Shown: positions 1-7,502, counted from the first letter of the stretch. The stretch is 16,190 nucleotides of DNA from Lachnospiraceae bacterium (GCA_024689605.1 JAILDD010000151.1:1-16190), one strand, 5' to 3'. Notes: generated by a model from the sequence alone, not told the origin. Numbers and translations are program-made.

Positions 1-188
1 GTCTGTCTGTAGGACACGCCGCTGGCATCCAGAGAAAGCCTGTTGTACTCCCTTGTGTTATAGGAAACCTGCTGGCGTACATAGCCTTCCGTATCGGTAT
101 TGGTGATATTGTGGGCAACAACATTGAGTGCTTCCTGGCTGGACTGCAGTCCTGATGTTCCTACATAAAGATCTCCGAATAATGACAT
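1..188 (-). CDS. flgK: Flagellar hook-associated protein 1 (FlgK), N-terminal part
   Basis: FlgK forms the first junction ring between the hook and the flagellar filament outside the cell. Only the first 62 or so residues are present because the gene runs off the left edge. The visible protein starts MSLFGDLYVGTSGLQ and continues through ALNVVAHNITNTDTEGYVRQ. This is the conserved N-terminal helix of the rod/hook axial proteins: a SGLQ motif, an Asn-Ile-x-Asn motif and then EGYxRQ. The ATG at 186-188 is preceded by an AGAGGAAG ribosome binding site. The gene follows flgN and flgM on the same strand, the usual flgM-flgN-flgK order. FlgK rather than FlgE or FlgG is supported by the FlgN gene directly upstream, since FlgN is the FlgK/FlgL chaperone. 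Confidence 0.93.
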   Translation of the reverse strand, partial: MSLFGDLYVGTSGLQSSQEALNVVAHNITNTDTEGYVRQQVSYNTREYNRLSLDASGVSYRQ

Positions 189-201
189 ACTTCCTCTTTC
201 T

Positions 202-248
202 GCCGTTTTTTACGGCGTTGCGCAGAAAATCCGTATATGCAGATTTTC
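202..248 (-). promoter_or_regulatory. Two small hairpins in the flgN-flgK leader
   Basis: In the 77-base gap between flgN and flgK the transcribed strand can form two stems. One is GAAAATC/GATTTTC (225-231 with 242-248). The other is GCCGT/ACGGC (202-206 with 212-216), ending only a few bases upstream of the flgK ribosome binding site. Neither has a U-run, so they do not look like terminators. A role in message stability or flgK translation is inference. Confidence 0.35.
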
Positions 249-265
249 CGGTACGATACTTTACC

Positions 266-784
266 TCACTGTTTTGTATCGAAACGCTTGGTACCGCTCC
301 CCATGATAGTCCCTGTAGAATAAGCGTTTTTATTATAATCCGCAGTTTCAGGAGCCTGTTTCATGGACTGTAAGAGATTTATCTCGAATTCCACCATATC
401 AAGGGAGCTCTTGAGCAGTTCCCTGTTACGGTCATTGACCGTCCTCATTTCATCCAGGGTGGTCTTTAATCTGTCATGAACCTCCCTGAGCTTGCGCTGT
501 TCCTCCGGTCTGTTCCCCATGAGCTCGATCAGGTCTGTAAGCTTCAGCTCCTCGTCACTCCGGTTTGTGACATCGGCGATATCCTTCATGACGCTCATCC
601 TGTCGCGCTCCAGCTTCTGTATGTGCGCCACTATGGACTGCTCCTTTTCGGTCACTTCATTGAGGGCTTTTAAGTCGCCCTTCACTATGACCGGGGTCTT
701 TTCCTTTGATAACGCTATGAGCTTGATATATGCATCATTCTCCGAATTCAGGATCGTGATGATATTTTCCATCAGACTTGCCAC
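266..784 (-). CDS. flgN: Flagellar protein FlgN, export chaperone for hook-associated proteins
   Basis: FlgN family proteins are cytoplasmic helical chaperones that keep FlgK and FlgL unfolded and deliver them to the flagellar export gate. This 172-residue product is almost entirely predicted helix. It has long charged heptad-like stretches between about residues 35 and 145 and a flexible Ser/Thr/Gly-rich tail ending KRFDTKQ. Length and composition fit the family. The start is GTG at 782-784. It is chosen because an AGGAGG ribosome binding site (792-797) lies seven bases upstream, whereas the next ATG (residue 5) would be 19 bases away. The gene sits between flgM and flgK and is presumably co-transcribed from the SigD promoter upstream of flgM. 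Sequence similarity within this family is low, so position carries part of the weight. Confidence 0.87.
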   Translation of the reverse strand: MASLMENIITILNSENDAYIKLIALSKEKTPVIVKGDLKALNEVTEKEQSIVAHIQKLERDRMSVMKDIADVTNRSDEELKLTDLIELMGNRPEEQRKLREVHDRLKTTLDEMRTVNDRNRELLKSSLDMVEFEINLLQSMKQAPETADYNKNAYSTGTIMGSGTKRFDTKQ

Positions 785-808
785 TGTCCGGCCTCCTAAT
801 TTTTAAAT

Positions 809-841
809 AAGCCTTCTCCTTTTATCTAAAGGAAAAGGCTT
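809..841 (-). promoter_or_regulatory. Hairpin between flgM and flgN
   Basis: A near-perfect inverted repeat: arms AAGCCTT plus TCCTTT (809-822) pair with AAAGGA plus AAGGCTT (828-841). It has a single internal mismatch and a five-base loop. It lies 11 bases upstream of the flgN ribosome binding site in the transcript. Only a mixed A/T tail follows, so it is not a clear Rho-independent terminator. It could be a partial terminator, a message-processing or a translation-control element; this is inference. Confidence 0.5.
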
Positions 842-872
842 GTTAAACAGCATTAAATATATGGTGACCCTG

Positions 873-1151
873 TCACACTTCTTCGTAGAAGCGTGATGCG
901 ATCTTTTCTGCAAACGCACTTGAACTTACATTATAAGCTCCCTGGCTGTATGCATCCTTAAGGGCTGATATTTTATCCTCCCTTGTATCCGGTGCTGCAG
1001 CAACTGCATCCCTTGCAGTCTGAAGTTCTCTTCCTGCTCCGGAGATCATAAGTGAATCCCTGAAATCAGAAGGAGCTTTGGCAGGTGCAGGCCCCGAACT
1101 CTTTCTTGGCTGATACAGATTCTGAATCTGTGAATACGCTTCTATTCTCAT
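873..1151 (-). CDS. flgM: Anti-sigma-28 factor FlgM
   Basis: FlgM binds the flagellar sigma factor (SigD/FliA) and holds late flagellar genes off until the hook-basal body is complete. The 92-residue size is typical. The N-terminal half is disordered and rich in Ser/Pro/Ala. The C-terminal half carries the usual sigma-binding helices: DTREDKISALKDAYSQGAYN, then SSSAFAEKIASRFYEEV, matching the family pattern of R-x-x-K(I/V)-x-x-(I/L)...G-x-Y-x(V)...A-x-x(I/M). The ATG at 1149-1151 is preceded by AAGGAGG at seven bases. A SigD-type promoter lies upstream, so FlgM probably controls its own expression. It is the first gene of the flgM-flgN-flgK unit. Confidence 0.92.
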   Translation of the reverse strand: MRIEAYSQIQNLYQPRKSSGPAPAKAPSDFRDSLMISGAGRELQTARDAVAAAPDTREDKISALKDAYSQGAYNVSSSAFAEKIASRFYEEV

Positions 1152-1198
1152 AACATCGCCTCCTTGGCATAATAAGTGTTTCTCATGGATTACTGTAC

Positions 1199-1223
1199 TA
1201 TCTGACTATAATATCGTCAGATA
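1199..1223. promoter_or_regulatory. Inverted repeat overlapping the flgM -10 element
   Basis: TATCTGAC (1199-1206) and GTCAGATA (1216-1223) form a perfect 8-bp inverted repeat with a 9-bp spacer. It covers the SigD -10 element and the expected transcription start. Because it spans the start point it would act as DNA (an operator) rather than as an RNA hairpin. No regulator is identified. Confidence 0.4.
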
Positions 1224-1237
1224 TTTGGGAAACTTTA
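1211..1237 (-). promoter_or_regulatory. SigD (sigma-28) promoter for flgM-flgN-flgK
   Basis: On the minus strand there is TAAA (1234-1237), 15 bases, then GACGATAT (1211-1218). The known sigma-28 consensus is TAAA, about 15 bases, GCCGATAA/T, so only one core base differs. It lies about 60 bases upstream of the flgM start, in the right orientation for a class III flagellar operon. Confidence 0.8.
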
Positions 1238-1284
1238 CCCTGCAAGGAGATAAAATTTCATTAATTTCGGTTAATTTAAATTAA

Positions 1285-2349
1285 TCAGATTCCACCGGCC
1301 TCTATGGTAGCTTCCACGATCTTGTCGAAGTCATCCCTGTCCACATCACGCCACAGAGCACTGAGCCAGAGCTTCTGGAAATCCGTGAAATAAGGGCTGT
1401 TCTTCAGGTAGTGCTTCTTGTCTGCCGCAGGCGTAAGAGTAAGCACCAGTTCCTTTATAAGCAGGAAATAAGTATAGGGCAGTACATCTTTTCTGGAAAA
1501 AAGCATCCTGAGGAATCCGATATAGCCAACCTTGAGGAATTCCGCAGTCAGCTCATTCTCATACTTTGAGAAATATCCGCGACGCCCCCATTCCTTCCAA
1601 AGCAGCATCATTATGGTGAGATAATCAGCATAGCTCATCACATCCGATACCCGCTTTTCCTCTTCAGGTCTTACATAAAAATGGTAAAGCTTTTCATTTA
1701 TGACAACTCCGCGGCTGATTTCCATATGAAGGAGTTCCTTATAATAGATATCCTCATACATAAGCCTTTCCGGGAATGTGATCCTGTGCCCGGTGAGGAA
1801 ATGCCTCTTTACGATGCTGGGATAAACTTTTCCGAAACACTGCTCCCTGAACACTTCCTTGCGGACCATGTCGTCCGTTACGAAAACATCCTTGCCTTTT
1901 TCATCCGTATCCCCTGCTTCAAAATATGTCAGTTCAGCAGAGGTATCCTCAGCGTAATTGCAGGCCACTATGTCATATGTATTGTCATGGGACTTCTTTA
2001 TAAGCTTTTCGAAGAAATCCGGCTCAAGCCAGTCATCAGCATCCACAAATGATATCCATTCGCAGCTTGCATACTGCATACCGATATTACGTGCGGCACC
2101 CTGGCGGTTATTTCTTTCATTTATGATAACCCTGATATTTTCGGGATATTTCTTCTCCCAGTCCTTAAGTATGGCTGTAGTCCCGTCGGTTGACGCATCA
2201 TCGACACAGATTATCTCTATCTTGTCCCGGTCAGTTCCGTCAAATGAATACTTAAGCCCTGTGGACTGTTTGATTATGGATGTCAGGCATCTCTCAAGAT
2301 GTTTCTCCTCGTTGTAGCAAGGAATGATCACGCTTATGGAATCCTTCAT
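1285..2349 (-). CDS. Family 2 glycosyltransferase
   Basis: The product is 354 residues and transfers a sugar from a nucleotide-sugar donor, probably at the cytoplasmic face. The N-terminal 110 residues form a GT-A fold: ISVIIPCYNEEKHLERCL, the CVDDAST nucleotide-binding motif (D50, D51), RNNRQGAARNIG and the FVDADDW DxD metal site (D103-D105). Residues 110-240 carry the acceptor half, including RLMYEDIYY. The C-terminal 110 residues are helical and not recognised. No membrane segment is obvious. The ATG at 2347-2349 follows AGAAAGGA at a good distance. It lies directly upstream of flgM on the same strand, so a role in flagellin glycosylation or in surface polysaccharide is possible, but acceptor and donor cannot be read from the sequence. 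Confidence 0.85.
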   Translation of the reverse strand: MKDSISVIIPCYNEEKHLERCLTSIIKQSTGLKYSFDGTDRDKIEIICVDDASTDGTTAILKDWEKKYPENIRVIINERNNRQGAARNIGMQYASCEWISFVDADDWLEPDFFEKLIKKSHDNTYDIVACNYAEDTSAELTYFEAGDTDEKGKDVFVTDDMVRKEVFREQCFGKVYPSIVKRHFLTGHRITFPERLMYEDIYYKELLHMEISRGVVINEKLYHFYVRPEEEKRVSDVMSYADYLTIMMLLWKEWGRRGYFSKYENELTAEFLKVGYIGFLRMLFSRKDVLPYTYFLLIKELVLTLTPAADKKHYLKNSPYFTDFQKLWLSALWRDVDRDDFDKIVEATIEAGGI

Positions 2350-2418
2350 ACCCCCGGTCCTTTCTGATGGTAACCGTTCAATGTCAGTTACGTCTTATAT
2401 ACCTAATTTAATCTATGT

Positions 2419-2482
2419 TTGTGGCAGCCGCATTGCTGGCCGCCACAATTCCCTCGTAAAATGCTGAAACCCTTCATTTTAC
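2419..2482 (-). promoter_or_regulatory. Two tandem hairpins between mscL and the glycosyltransferase gene
   Basis: The first hairpin pairs TTGTGGC (2419-2425) and GCC (2427-2429) with GGC (2438-2440) and GCCACAA (2442-2448). The central pair is G-U in the minus-strand RNA but A-C on the plus strand. The second pairs GTAAAATG (2456-2463) with CATTTTAC (2475-2482). Neither is followed by a U-run. They lie just after the mscL stop and may slow or end transcription or protect the mscL message. The orientation is suggested by the better pairing in minus-strand RNA. Confidence 0.5.
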
Positions 2483-2492
2483 CGGAGTTCTA

Positions 2493-2987
2493 TCATGCCT
2501 CACCCTCAAGCTTCTTCTGTGCTGCAGCTGCTGCCTCAGGATTCTGTTCCTTCATTATGGCAAGCATCTCCTTAAGAAGCTTAACCTCTGCTGAATCCTC
2601 AGCGGGCTTTGCTGCTTCTTCTTCAGCCTTCTTCTTTGCAAGCTTCTTTGCTGCTTCCTCTGCTGCCTTGGTTGCTGTATTGATAGCCTTAAGCAGAATG
2701 AAAAGTATCAGTGCTATGATGAGGAAATTAACTACAGCACTTGCAAATGCACCATAGTTAAAATCAACTCCGCCTACGGTCCATACGCCGCCAATTACCT
2801 GCATTACACCATTCTCATCCTTTGTAGCACCGCCCGTGCAGAGCGCAATAAGAGGATTGATGAAACTGTCCGTAAGAGCCGTTACGATATTTCCGAATGC
2901 AGCACCGATGATGACACCGATAGCCATATCCATTACATTTCCCTTAAGTGCAAACTCCTTGAACTCCTTTAATAAACCTTTGAACAT
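2493..2987 (-). CDS. mscL: Large-conductance mechanosensitive channel MscL
   Basis: MscL is a pentameric membrane channel that opens under high membrane tension and releases solutes during hypo-osmotic shock. The sequence starts [18 protein letters not shown], the conserved N-terminal amphipathic helix. TM1 follows at about residues 17-45 ([20 protein letters not shown], with the Gly/Ala-rich pore constriction and FINPLIAL). A periplasmic loop follows at 50-75. TM2 is at about 76-101, then a long Ala/Lys/Glu-rich helical tail. At 164 residues it is somewhat longer than the usual 130-150, the excess being in the tail. The GGAGG ribosome binding site lies inside the last codons of the upstream DUF4236 gene, only two bases separating stop and start, so translation is probably coupled. 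Confidence 0.96.
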   Translation of the reverse strand: MFKGLLKEFKEFALKGNVMDMAIGVIIGAAFGNIVTALTDSFINPLIALCTGGATKDENGVMQVIGGVWTVGGVDFNYGAFASAVVNFLIIALILFILLKAINTATKAAEEAAKKLAKKKAEEEAAKPAEDSAEVKLLKEMLAIMKEQNPEAAAAAQKKLEGEA

Positions 2988-2989
2988 TT

Positions 2990-3934
2990 TTATACCTCCA
3001 CTTTTTCTACGGGTTTAAAACCCTTTGTTTTTTTGAAATCCATATTGCATTTAAATAAGCTCACAGTATCCGAGGGATCAATGCGCTCAAAATTAATATT
3101 TTCAAAAGCAGCCCTGTCAAAAACTGCCGACACATAAGTCTGCTGTTCATCATTTCCGGTAGCAGTATTGACAACGATATCAGATGCATGAACCACAACC
3201 TTTTTTACCGGGAGCAGTGCAAAACTGTCCCTTGCGATCCTCAACATCGTGCTGCATACATAGTCCTGCAGAAGTTCATAGTGCATGGTAGCACTCATCT
3301 GCTTCTCGGAAAGCTTTCCGGTCTCCGTAAGCGCAAGCACCTTTTCCGGTATCGTATCCTCTGAATTGATGCAGAACTCCACTTCCAGCACATCCGGATC
3401 GTCCGTTCCGATCTCGAACTCGCTTCCGTATTCCACCAGGTCATCAAAAGGCCCCGCCAGTTCTATAGCTTCAAGATACGCATCCGTATCTCCTTTTAAT
3501 ACTCTCTCGCTCAAAGCCTTAAGCTCCGGCTCCCTGACATTATTCCAATCTACGGAAATATCGCATCCCTTGTGTATGGAGCGAAGCTCATCAACAGCCG
3601 CCTCAAACTCAGCCACCTGCTGCCTTGCCGCCTCCGCAGATTCATTTGCAGCCTGCAGCTTTGCCGCAGCCTTAGCCTCCTTTTCGGACTGTGCCTGCTT
3701 TGACGCAGACTCCTTTTTGCCTCCGAAAAGTTCATTGAATTTGTTTTTTAAACTGAAACTCTTCTGATATGAAACCCCTGTGCCGGGTATGCCTATTGAA
3801 GATGTAGTGCGTCCCGTTGTGGAAAAGGACTGATGAAAGCCTTTGCCCCCTACGCTGACACTTGCACTTTTGGCGCCAAGATTAAGCTTTACGCCCTTGC
3901 ACAGTTTAATGCTCTTCCTGAAACGAAGTCCCAT
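2990..3934 (-). CDS. DUF4236 domain protein with coiled coil and unknown C-terminal domain
   Basis: The function of this family is unknown. Residues 2-55 match the DUF4236 pattern: [20 protein letters not shown], then [31 protein letters not shown]. This is a basic, Gly-rich, beta-type domain. Residues about 75-118 are Ala/Glu/Gln/Lys-rich and probably coiled coil. The remaining 195 residues are acidic and mixed alpha/beta, and I do not recognise them. There is no signal peptide or membrane segment. The ATG overlaps the stop of the response-regulator gene (TGATG), and mscL starts two bases after its own stop. The three are almost certainly one operon with coupled translation. The family is recognised from memory of its N-terminus; the C-terminal part may be specific to this lineage. 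Confidence 0.8.
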   Translation of the reverse strand: MGLRFRKSIKLCKGVKLNLGAKSASVSVGGKGFHQSFSTTGRTTSSIGIPGTGVSYQKSFSLKNKFNELFGGKKESASKQAQSEKEAKAAAKLQAANESAEAARQQVAEFEAAVDELRSIHKGCDISVDWNNVREPELKALSERVLKGDTDAYLEAIELAGPFDDLVEYGSEFEIGTDDPDVLEVEFCINSEDTIPEKVLALTETGKLSEKQMSATMHYELLQDYVCSTMLRIARDSFALLPVKKVVVHASDIVVNTATGNDEQQTYVSAVFDRAAFENINFERIDPSDTVSLFKCNMDFKKTKGFKPVEKVEV

Positions 3935-4806
3935 CAGTTCTCATCCCCTGTTCCGCCGCCCACAAGGCCGTTATTTTCAACACCGTACTCATCCCAGATA
4001 TCAAATCCGGAATCGTCACTGCTTCCGGTTTCACCATCGTCGGTATCTCTGGCAGAATGTTCCGTAAAATAATTATTTATGGTTTCAAGGAGCGCATTCT
4101 TGCCGATGGTCTTCAGAAGATAACCTTCCGGCTTAAGGGATACTCCCCTGAGAACACTCAGCTTGTCAGACTTACCCGTAAGGAACATAACCGGAACCCC
4201 TGCAGAATTTGCCTCTGCCTTAAGCATCCTGAGTACCTGGGGTCCTGATGTTACCGGCATATCGTAATCTAAAAGGATCAGGTCTGCCTCATTTCCGGCC
4301 AGCCACGTCAATGCCTGCATGCCGGAGTTTGCCATGCCCACACGGTAATGGTCCTTGAGCCAGCCTCTTATAGTACGAAGATATGTAGGATCATCATCAA
4401 CGATAAGTATGCATTTCTTTCTTGCCTGCATTGACTGCTCGTCAAGGATTTCTTCTATATCACTAAGCAGCCGTTCTATATCCACCGGCCTCCCGATGAC
4501 ATCAGCTACAAGCTCCTCTGAAATGTACTTGCTTACAACTTCATATTCCATAGGATTGGAGATAACAATAAGCTGTTTGTTCTCCTCGACACAAAGTTCT
4601 TTAATATAGATCATGGACTTGGAATAAGCCTCAAGATCCTCGGTCACATAAAAAATGATAACACTGGCATCATCCTTTACGGCACGGATTTCTTCCTCAT
4701 CCAGGCCGCACTCTGTAACAGTGTACTGCTTCTGTGTAAGATTCTTCTTTATGTTATTTACTATGAACCCTTCGGTCCTTCTGATGATCAGTATGGTCTC
4801 AAACAT
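3934..4806 (-). CDS. Response regulator with a degenerate and a canonical receiver domain
   Basis: The 290-residue product is a cytoplasmic signalling protein with two receiver-like domains and no DNA-binding or enzymatic output domain. Residues 1-122 look like a receiver that has lost the acidic pocket (begins FETILIIRRTEGFIVNNI). Residues 130-248 are a full receiver: ILIVDDDP acidic residues 137-139, phosphoacceptor D180 in LILLDYDMP, T210 in MFLTGKSD and K232 in LLKT. The final 40 residues are acidic and Gly/Ser-rich and likely disordered. The ATG follows AGAGG at six bases. It is first in the operon with the DUF4236 gene and mscL. No histidine kinase gene is in the window. Output is presumably by protein-protein contact. 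Confidence 0.88.
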   Translation of the reverse strand: MFETILIIRRTEGFIVNNIKKNLTQKQYTVTECGLDEEEIRAVKDDASVIIFYVTEDLEAYSKSMIYIKELCVEENKQLIVISNPMEYEVVSKYISEELVADVIGRPVDIERLLSDIEEILDEQSMQARKKCILIVDDDPTYLRTIRGWLKDHYRVGMANSGMQALTWLAGNEADLILLDYDMPVTSGPQVLRMLKAEANSAGVPVMFLTGKSDKLSVLRGVSLKPEGYLLKTIGKNALLETINNYFTEHSARDTDDGETGSSDDSGFDIWDEYGVENNGLVGGGTGDEN

Positions 4807-4874
4807 TTAAAACCTCTGGCCGGTCTGTGTTTTGCGCCTCTTAATCCTATTATTACATCATCTCATGTTCTAAT

Positions 4875-4883
4875 ATTATAGCA
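4875..4883 (-). promoter_or_regulatory. Extended -10 promoter of the response regulator-DUF4236-mscL operon
   Basis: On the minus strand TGC directly precedes a perfect TATAAT (4875-4880), giving an extended -10 element about 70 bases upstream of the response-regulator start. There is no good -35 hexamer at 17 bases, which fits an extended -10 promoter. Confidence 0.6.
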
Positions 4884-4911
4884 AATCCGTTTTCTAAAAG
4901 GTACAGACTTT

Positions 4912-5700
4912 TTAACAAATTTCCACCACTTCCGAAAAACTCCATATCTTGATATTGAACTCTGCTATAGGGCAGCCGCAGTACTCGCATTTCTTTGCCC
5001 CCAGCATCTTAAGGGGAGCTCCGCAGCTGGGACAGGTCAGGGATTTAGCTCCGTCGATGTAATTGTCATCTCCCGCATCCCTGTCCTGGATATAGATCAT
5101 TTTTACTTCATATTTTTTCTGTTCGTATAAATACTCATCACCCTCCAGAAGTTTCCCATCCAGATTCTTCAATGTATAAATATACTGTACGGCAGACTGG
5201 AAGGTAACGATACACCGGCCGTCTTTTTTCACATAGTCAGAAATGGCAGTCTTGTGCACATGAACAGAGTCAAAGCGTTCCTTCCGCCCCTTCGCCTTGA
5301 CACCTTCTATATGGTCCTCAGTCTCGGAAACAAGTTCTGCATTTGCATATTCCAAAAGGGCTGAGTTTTCCTCAGTCACGGCTTTGAAATAGCTTCTGAG
5401 CACCACCTCGGCCCTTTCTTTCATTTCATTATAATTAAATTCCGGGAAATCCTTCACTATGGCAGGAAGCTTTATGGAAGAGACATCCGTAACGGACTTC
5501 GGCACTTTCGAAGCCTCCACCTTTGACTGATCCAGGGCTTCCTTGGTCTTTACCACGGCATCGCTGAAATTCTTCGCCCCCAGTTCCCTGGCAAAACGGT
5601 CAGCCTTGATCTTGAAATACAGAAATACCCCCAGCAAAACTAAAATGATGGCAAGAACTCCAAAGACCGCCACCAGGATTATTATTAAGAACGTAGCCAT
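4912..5700 (-). CDS. Membrane-anchored Tim44-like protein with C-terminal zinc ribbon
   Basis: The 262-residue product starts with one long hydrophobic helix (residues 3-30) followed by basic residues KIKADRFAR, so the bulk should be cytoplasmic. Residues about 88-210 resemble a Tim44-like/NTF2-type domain: alternating helix (FNYNEMKERAEVVLRSYFKA) and strands (CIVTFQSAVQYIYTL). Residues 223-241 hold a zinc ribbon with CPSCG and CEYCG (C223, C226, C238, C241), followed by an 18-residue hydrophobic-polar tail. The start at 5698-5700 is chosen because a GGAGGGAGGGGGA ribosome binding site ends just before it and an upstream ATG would put that site inside the coding region. It has its own promoter and lies alone between pckA and the response regulator. 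The precise role is unknown. Confidence 0.75.
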   Translation of the reverse strand: MATFLIIILVAVFGVLAIILVLLGVFLYFKIKADRFARELGAKNFSDAVVKTKEALDQSKVEASKVPKSVTDVSSIKLPAIVKDFPEFNYNEMKERAEVVLRSYFKAVTEENSALLEYANAELVSETEDHIEGVKAKGRKERFDSVHVHKTAISDYVKKDGRCIVTFQSAVQYIYTLKNLDGKLLEGDEYLYEQKKYEVKMIYIQDRDAGDDNYIDGAKSLTCPSCGAPLKMLGAKKCEYCGCPIAEFNIKIWSFSEVVEIC

Positions 5701-5741
5701 TCCCCCTCCCTCCGAAAAAAGCATAAAAATCTTTCACCGTA

Positions 5742-5770
5742 ATTATACAGGGCAATCAGATGTTTTTCAA
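5742..5770 (-). promoter_or_regulatory. Sigma-A promoter of the Tim44-like gene
   Basis: Minus-strand TTGAAA (5765-5770), 17 bases, then TATAAT (5742-5747), about 42 bases upstream of the start codon. Its -35 overlaps the U-rich tail of the pckA terminator. Confidence 0.75.
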
Positions 5771-5806
5771 TTAAAGACCGCAGAAGCATTCGCTCCTGCG
5801 GTCTCG
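5767..5806 (-). terminator. Rho-independent terminator of pckA
   Basis: A 13-bp stem with one G-U pair (arms 5775-5787 and 5792-5804) and a four-base loop, with GC-rich AGACCGCAG/CTGCGGTCT arms, followed on the minus strand by TTTAATTG. It starts about 27 bases after the pckA stop codon. Confidence 0.85.
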
Positions 5807-5831
5807 TAAATTACTTTATACTTCTTAAAGA

Positions 5832-7445
5832 TTACAGCTGAGGACCTGCTGCAACAAGTGCCTTGCCTGCCTCGTTTGTCTCGTACTTCTTGAAGTTCTT
5901 CTGGAATCTCTCTGCAAGATCCTTAGCCTTTGTCTCCCACTCGGAAGCATCAGCATATGTATCTCTGGGATCAAGGATTTCGCTATTAACCCCGGGAAGA
6001 GATGTAGGAACCTCGAAGTTGAAGTAAGGAATTGTCTTTGTCTCAGCCTTAAGGATGTCACCGTTAAGGATAGCATCGATGATACCACGTGTATCAGGGA
6101 TGGAGATTCTCTTACCTGTTCCGTTCCAACCTGTGTTTACAAGATAAGCCTTAGCGCCGCTCTTCTGCATCTTCTTAACGAGCTCCTCACCGTACTTTGT
6201 AGGATGAAGCTCAAGGAATGCCTGACCGAAGCATGCTGAGAATGTAGGTGTAGGCTCTGTGATACCACGCTCTGTACCTGCAAGCTTAGCTGTGAAACCG
6301 CTCAGGAAGTAGTACTGAGTCTGCTCAGGTGTAAGAATGGATACAGGAGGAAGTACTCCGAATGCGTCAGCTGAAAGGAAGATTACGTTCTCAGCTGCAG
6401 GACCGGAAGAAACCTTGTTTACATTCTTAGCGATCTTCTCGATGTGGTCGATAGGATAAGATACACGAGTGTTCTCTGTAACTGACTTATCAGCGAAATC
6501 GATCTTGCCTTCTGCATCAACAGTAACGTTCTCAAGAAGAGCGTTTCTCTTGATAGCGCCGTAGATGTCAGGCTCGTGCTCCTTGTCAAGGCCGATAACC
6601 TTTGCATAGCATCCGCCCTCAAGGTTGAATACGCCGTTGTCATCCCAGCCGTGCTCGTCATCACCGATGAGGAGTCTCTTGGGATCTGTGGAAAGTGTGG
6701 TCTTACCTGTTCCGGAGAGACCGAAGAAGATAGCTGTGTGCTTACCTTCCATATCTGTATTAGCAGAGCAGTGCATGGAAGCGATTCCTTCAAGAGGAAG
6801 GAAGTAGTTCTGCATAGAGAAGAGACCCTTCTTCATCTCGCCACCGTACCATGTGTTAAGGATAACCTGCTCTTTGGATGTTACGTTGAAAAGAACTGCG
6901 GTCTCAGAGTTAAGGCCAAGCTCCTTGTAGTTCTCAACCTTTGCCTTGGAAGCACAGTAAACCTTGAAATCAGGCTCGAAAGCAGCCTCTTCTTCTGCTG
7001 TAGGCTGGATGAACATATTTCTTACGAAATGTGCCTGCCATGCTACTTCCATAATGAAACGAACTGCAAGACGAGTATCCTTGTTAGCGCCGCAGAATGC
7101 GTCAACAACATAGAGCTTCTTGTTTGAAAGCTGCTCAATAGCAAGCTTCTTACAAGTTTCCCAAGCTTCCTGAGTTGCAGGATGGTTGTCGTTCTTGTAC
7201 TCATCTGTTGTCCACCATACAGTGTCCTTTGACTTGTCATCCATTACGATGAACTTATCTTTAGGTGAACGTCCTGTGTAGATACCTGTCATTACGTTAA
7301 CAGCACCAAGCTCTGTAACCTGTCCCTTGTCAAAGCCCTCAAGTGAAGGATCTGTCTCATCCTCGAAAAGCTTCTCATAAGAGGGGTTGTAAATAACCTC
7401 TGTTACACCAGTGATGCCATACTTAGTTAAATCAACATTTGCCAT
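5832..7445 (-). CDS. pckA: Phosphoenolpyruvate carboxykinase (ATP)
   Basis: Converts oxaloacetate and ATP to phosphoenolpyruvate, ADP and CO2 in the cytoplasm. In anaerobic gut bacteria it often runs in reverse, fixing CO2 and making ATP on the way to succinate. The 537-residue length is typical of the ATP-dependent enzyme. Clear motifs are GRSPKDKF (58-65, substrate arginine R59), GGEMKKGL (201-208, metal-site lysine), SMHCSAN (223-229, metal-site histidine), the P-loop [11 protein letters not shown] (242-252) and LIGDDEHGW (259-267, kinase-2 type acidic residues). [13 protein letters not shown] lies near the end. The ATG at 7443-7445 follows AAGAAAGGA. It is a single-gene unit with a strong sigma-A promoter and its own terminator. 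Confidence 0.98.
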   Translation of the reverse strand: MANVDLTKYGITGVTEVIYNPSYEKLFEDETDPSLEGFDKGQVTELGAVNVMTGIYTGRSPKDKFIVMDDKSKDTVWWTTDEYKNDNHPATQEAWETCKKLAIEQLSNKKLYVVDAFCGANKDTRLAVRFIMEVAWQAHFVRNMFIQPTAEEEAAFEPDFKVYCASKAKVENYKELGLNSETAVLFNVTSKEQVILNTWYGGEMKKGLFSMQNYFLPLEGIASMHCSANTDMEGKHTAIFFGLSGTGKTTLSTDPKRLLIGDDEHGWDDNGVFNLEGGCYAKVIGLDKEHEPDIYGAIKRNALLENVTVDAEGKIDFADKSVTENTRVSYPIDHIEKIAKNVNKVSSGPAAENVIFLSADAFGVLPPVSILTPEQTQYYFLSGFTAKLAGTERGITEPTPTFSACFGQAFLELHPTKYGEELVKKMQKSGAKAYLVNTGWNGTGKRISIPDTRGIIDAILNGDILKAETKTIPYFNFEVPTSLPGVNSEILDPRDTYADASEWETKAKDLAERFQKNFKKYETNEAGKALVAAGPQL

Positions 7446-7502
7446 AGTGTTTTTCCTTTCTTACAGATAATTATATTAGATGTGTCGAACCCAACAGCAA
7501 TA

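Noticed and set aside
1271..1284. 14-bp palindrome of A and T only (TTAATTTAAATTAA) after the glycosyltransferase stop
   Set aside because: Low-complexity AT palindromes arise easily by chance in such gaps; no U-run follows, so a terminator is not supported.
2419..2757. Ala/Ser/Phe-rich open frame on the plus strand
   Set aside because: It is the reverse of the Ala/Lys/Glu-rich tail of MscL; repeated GCN and CTT codons make an open antisense frame. No ribosome binding site.
6576..7127. 183-residue plus-strand open frame
   Set aside because: Fully antisense to pckA, whose coding is certain; no family resemblance and no promoter or ribosome binding site.
7446..7502. Riboswitch or attenuator in the pckA leader
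   Set aside because: The leader is only about 50 bases, with no stable hairpin or recognisable ligand-binding core.
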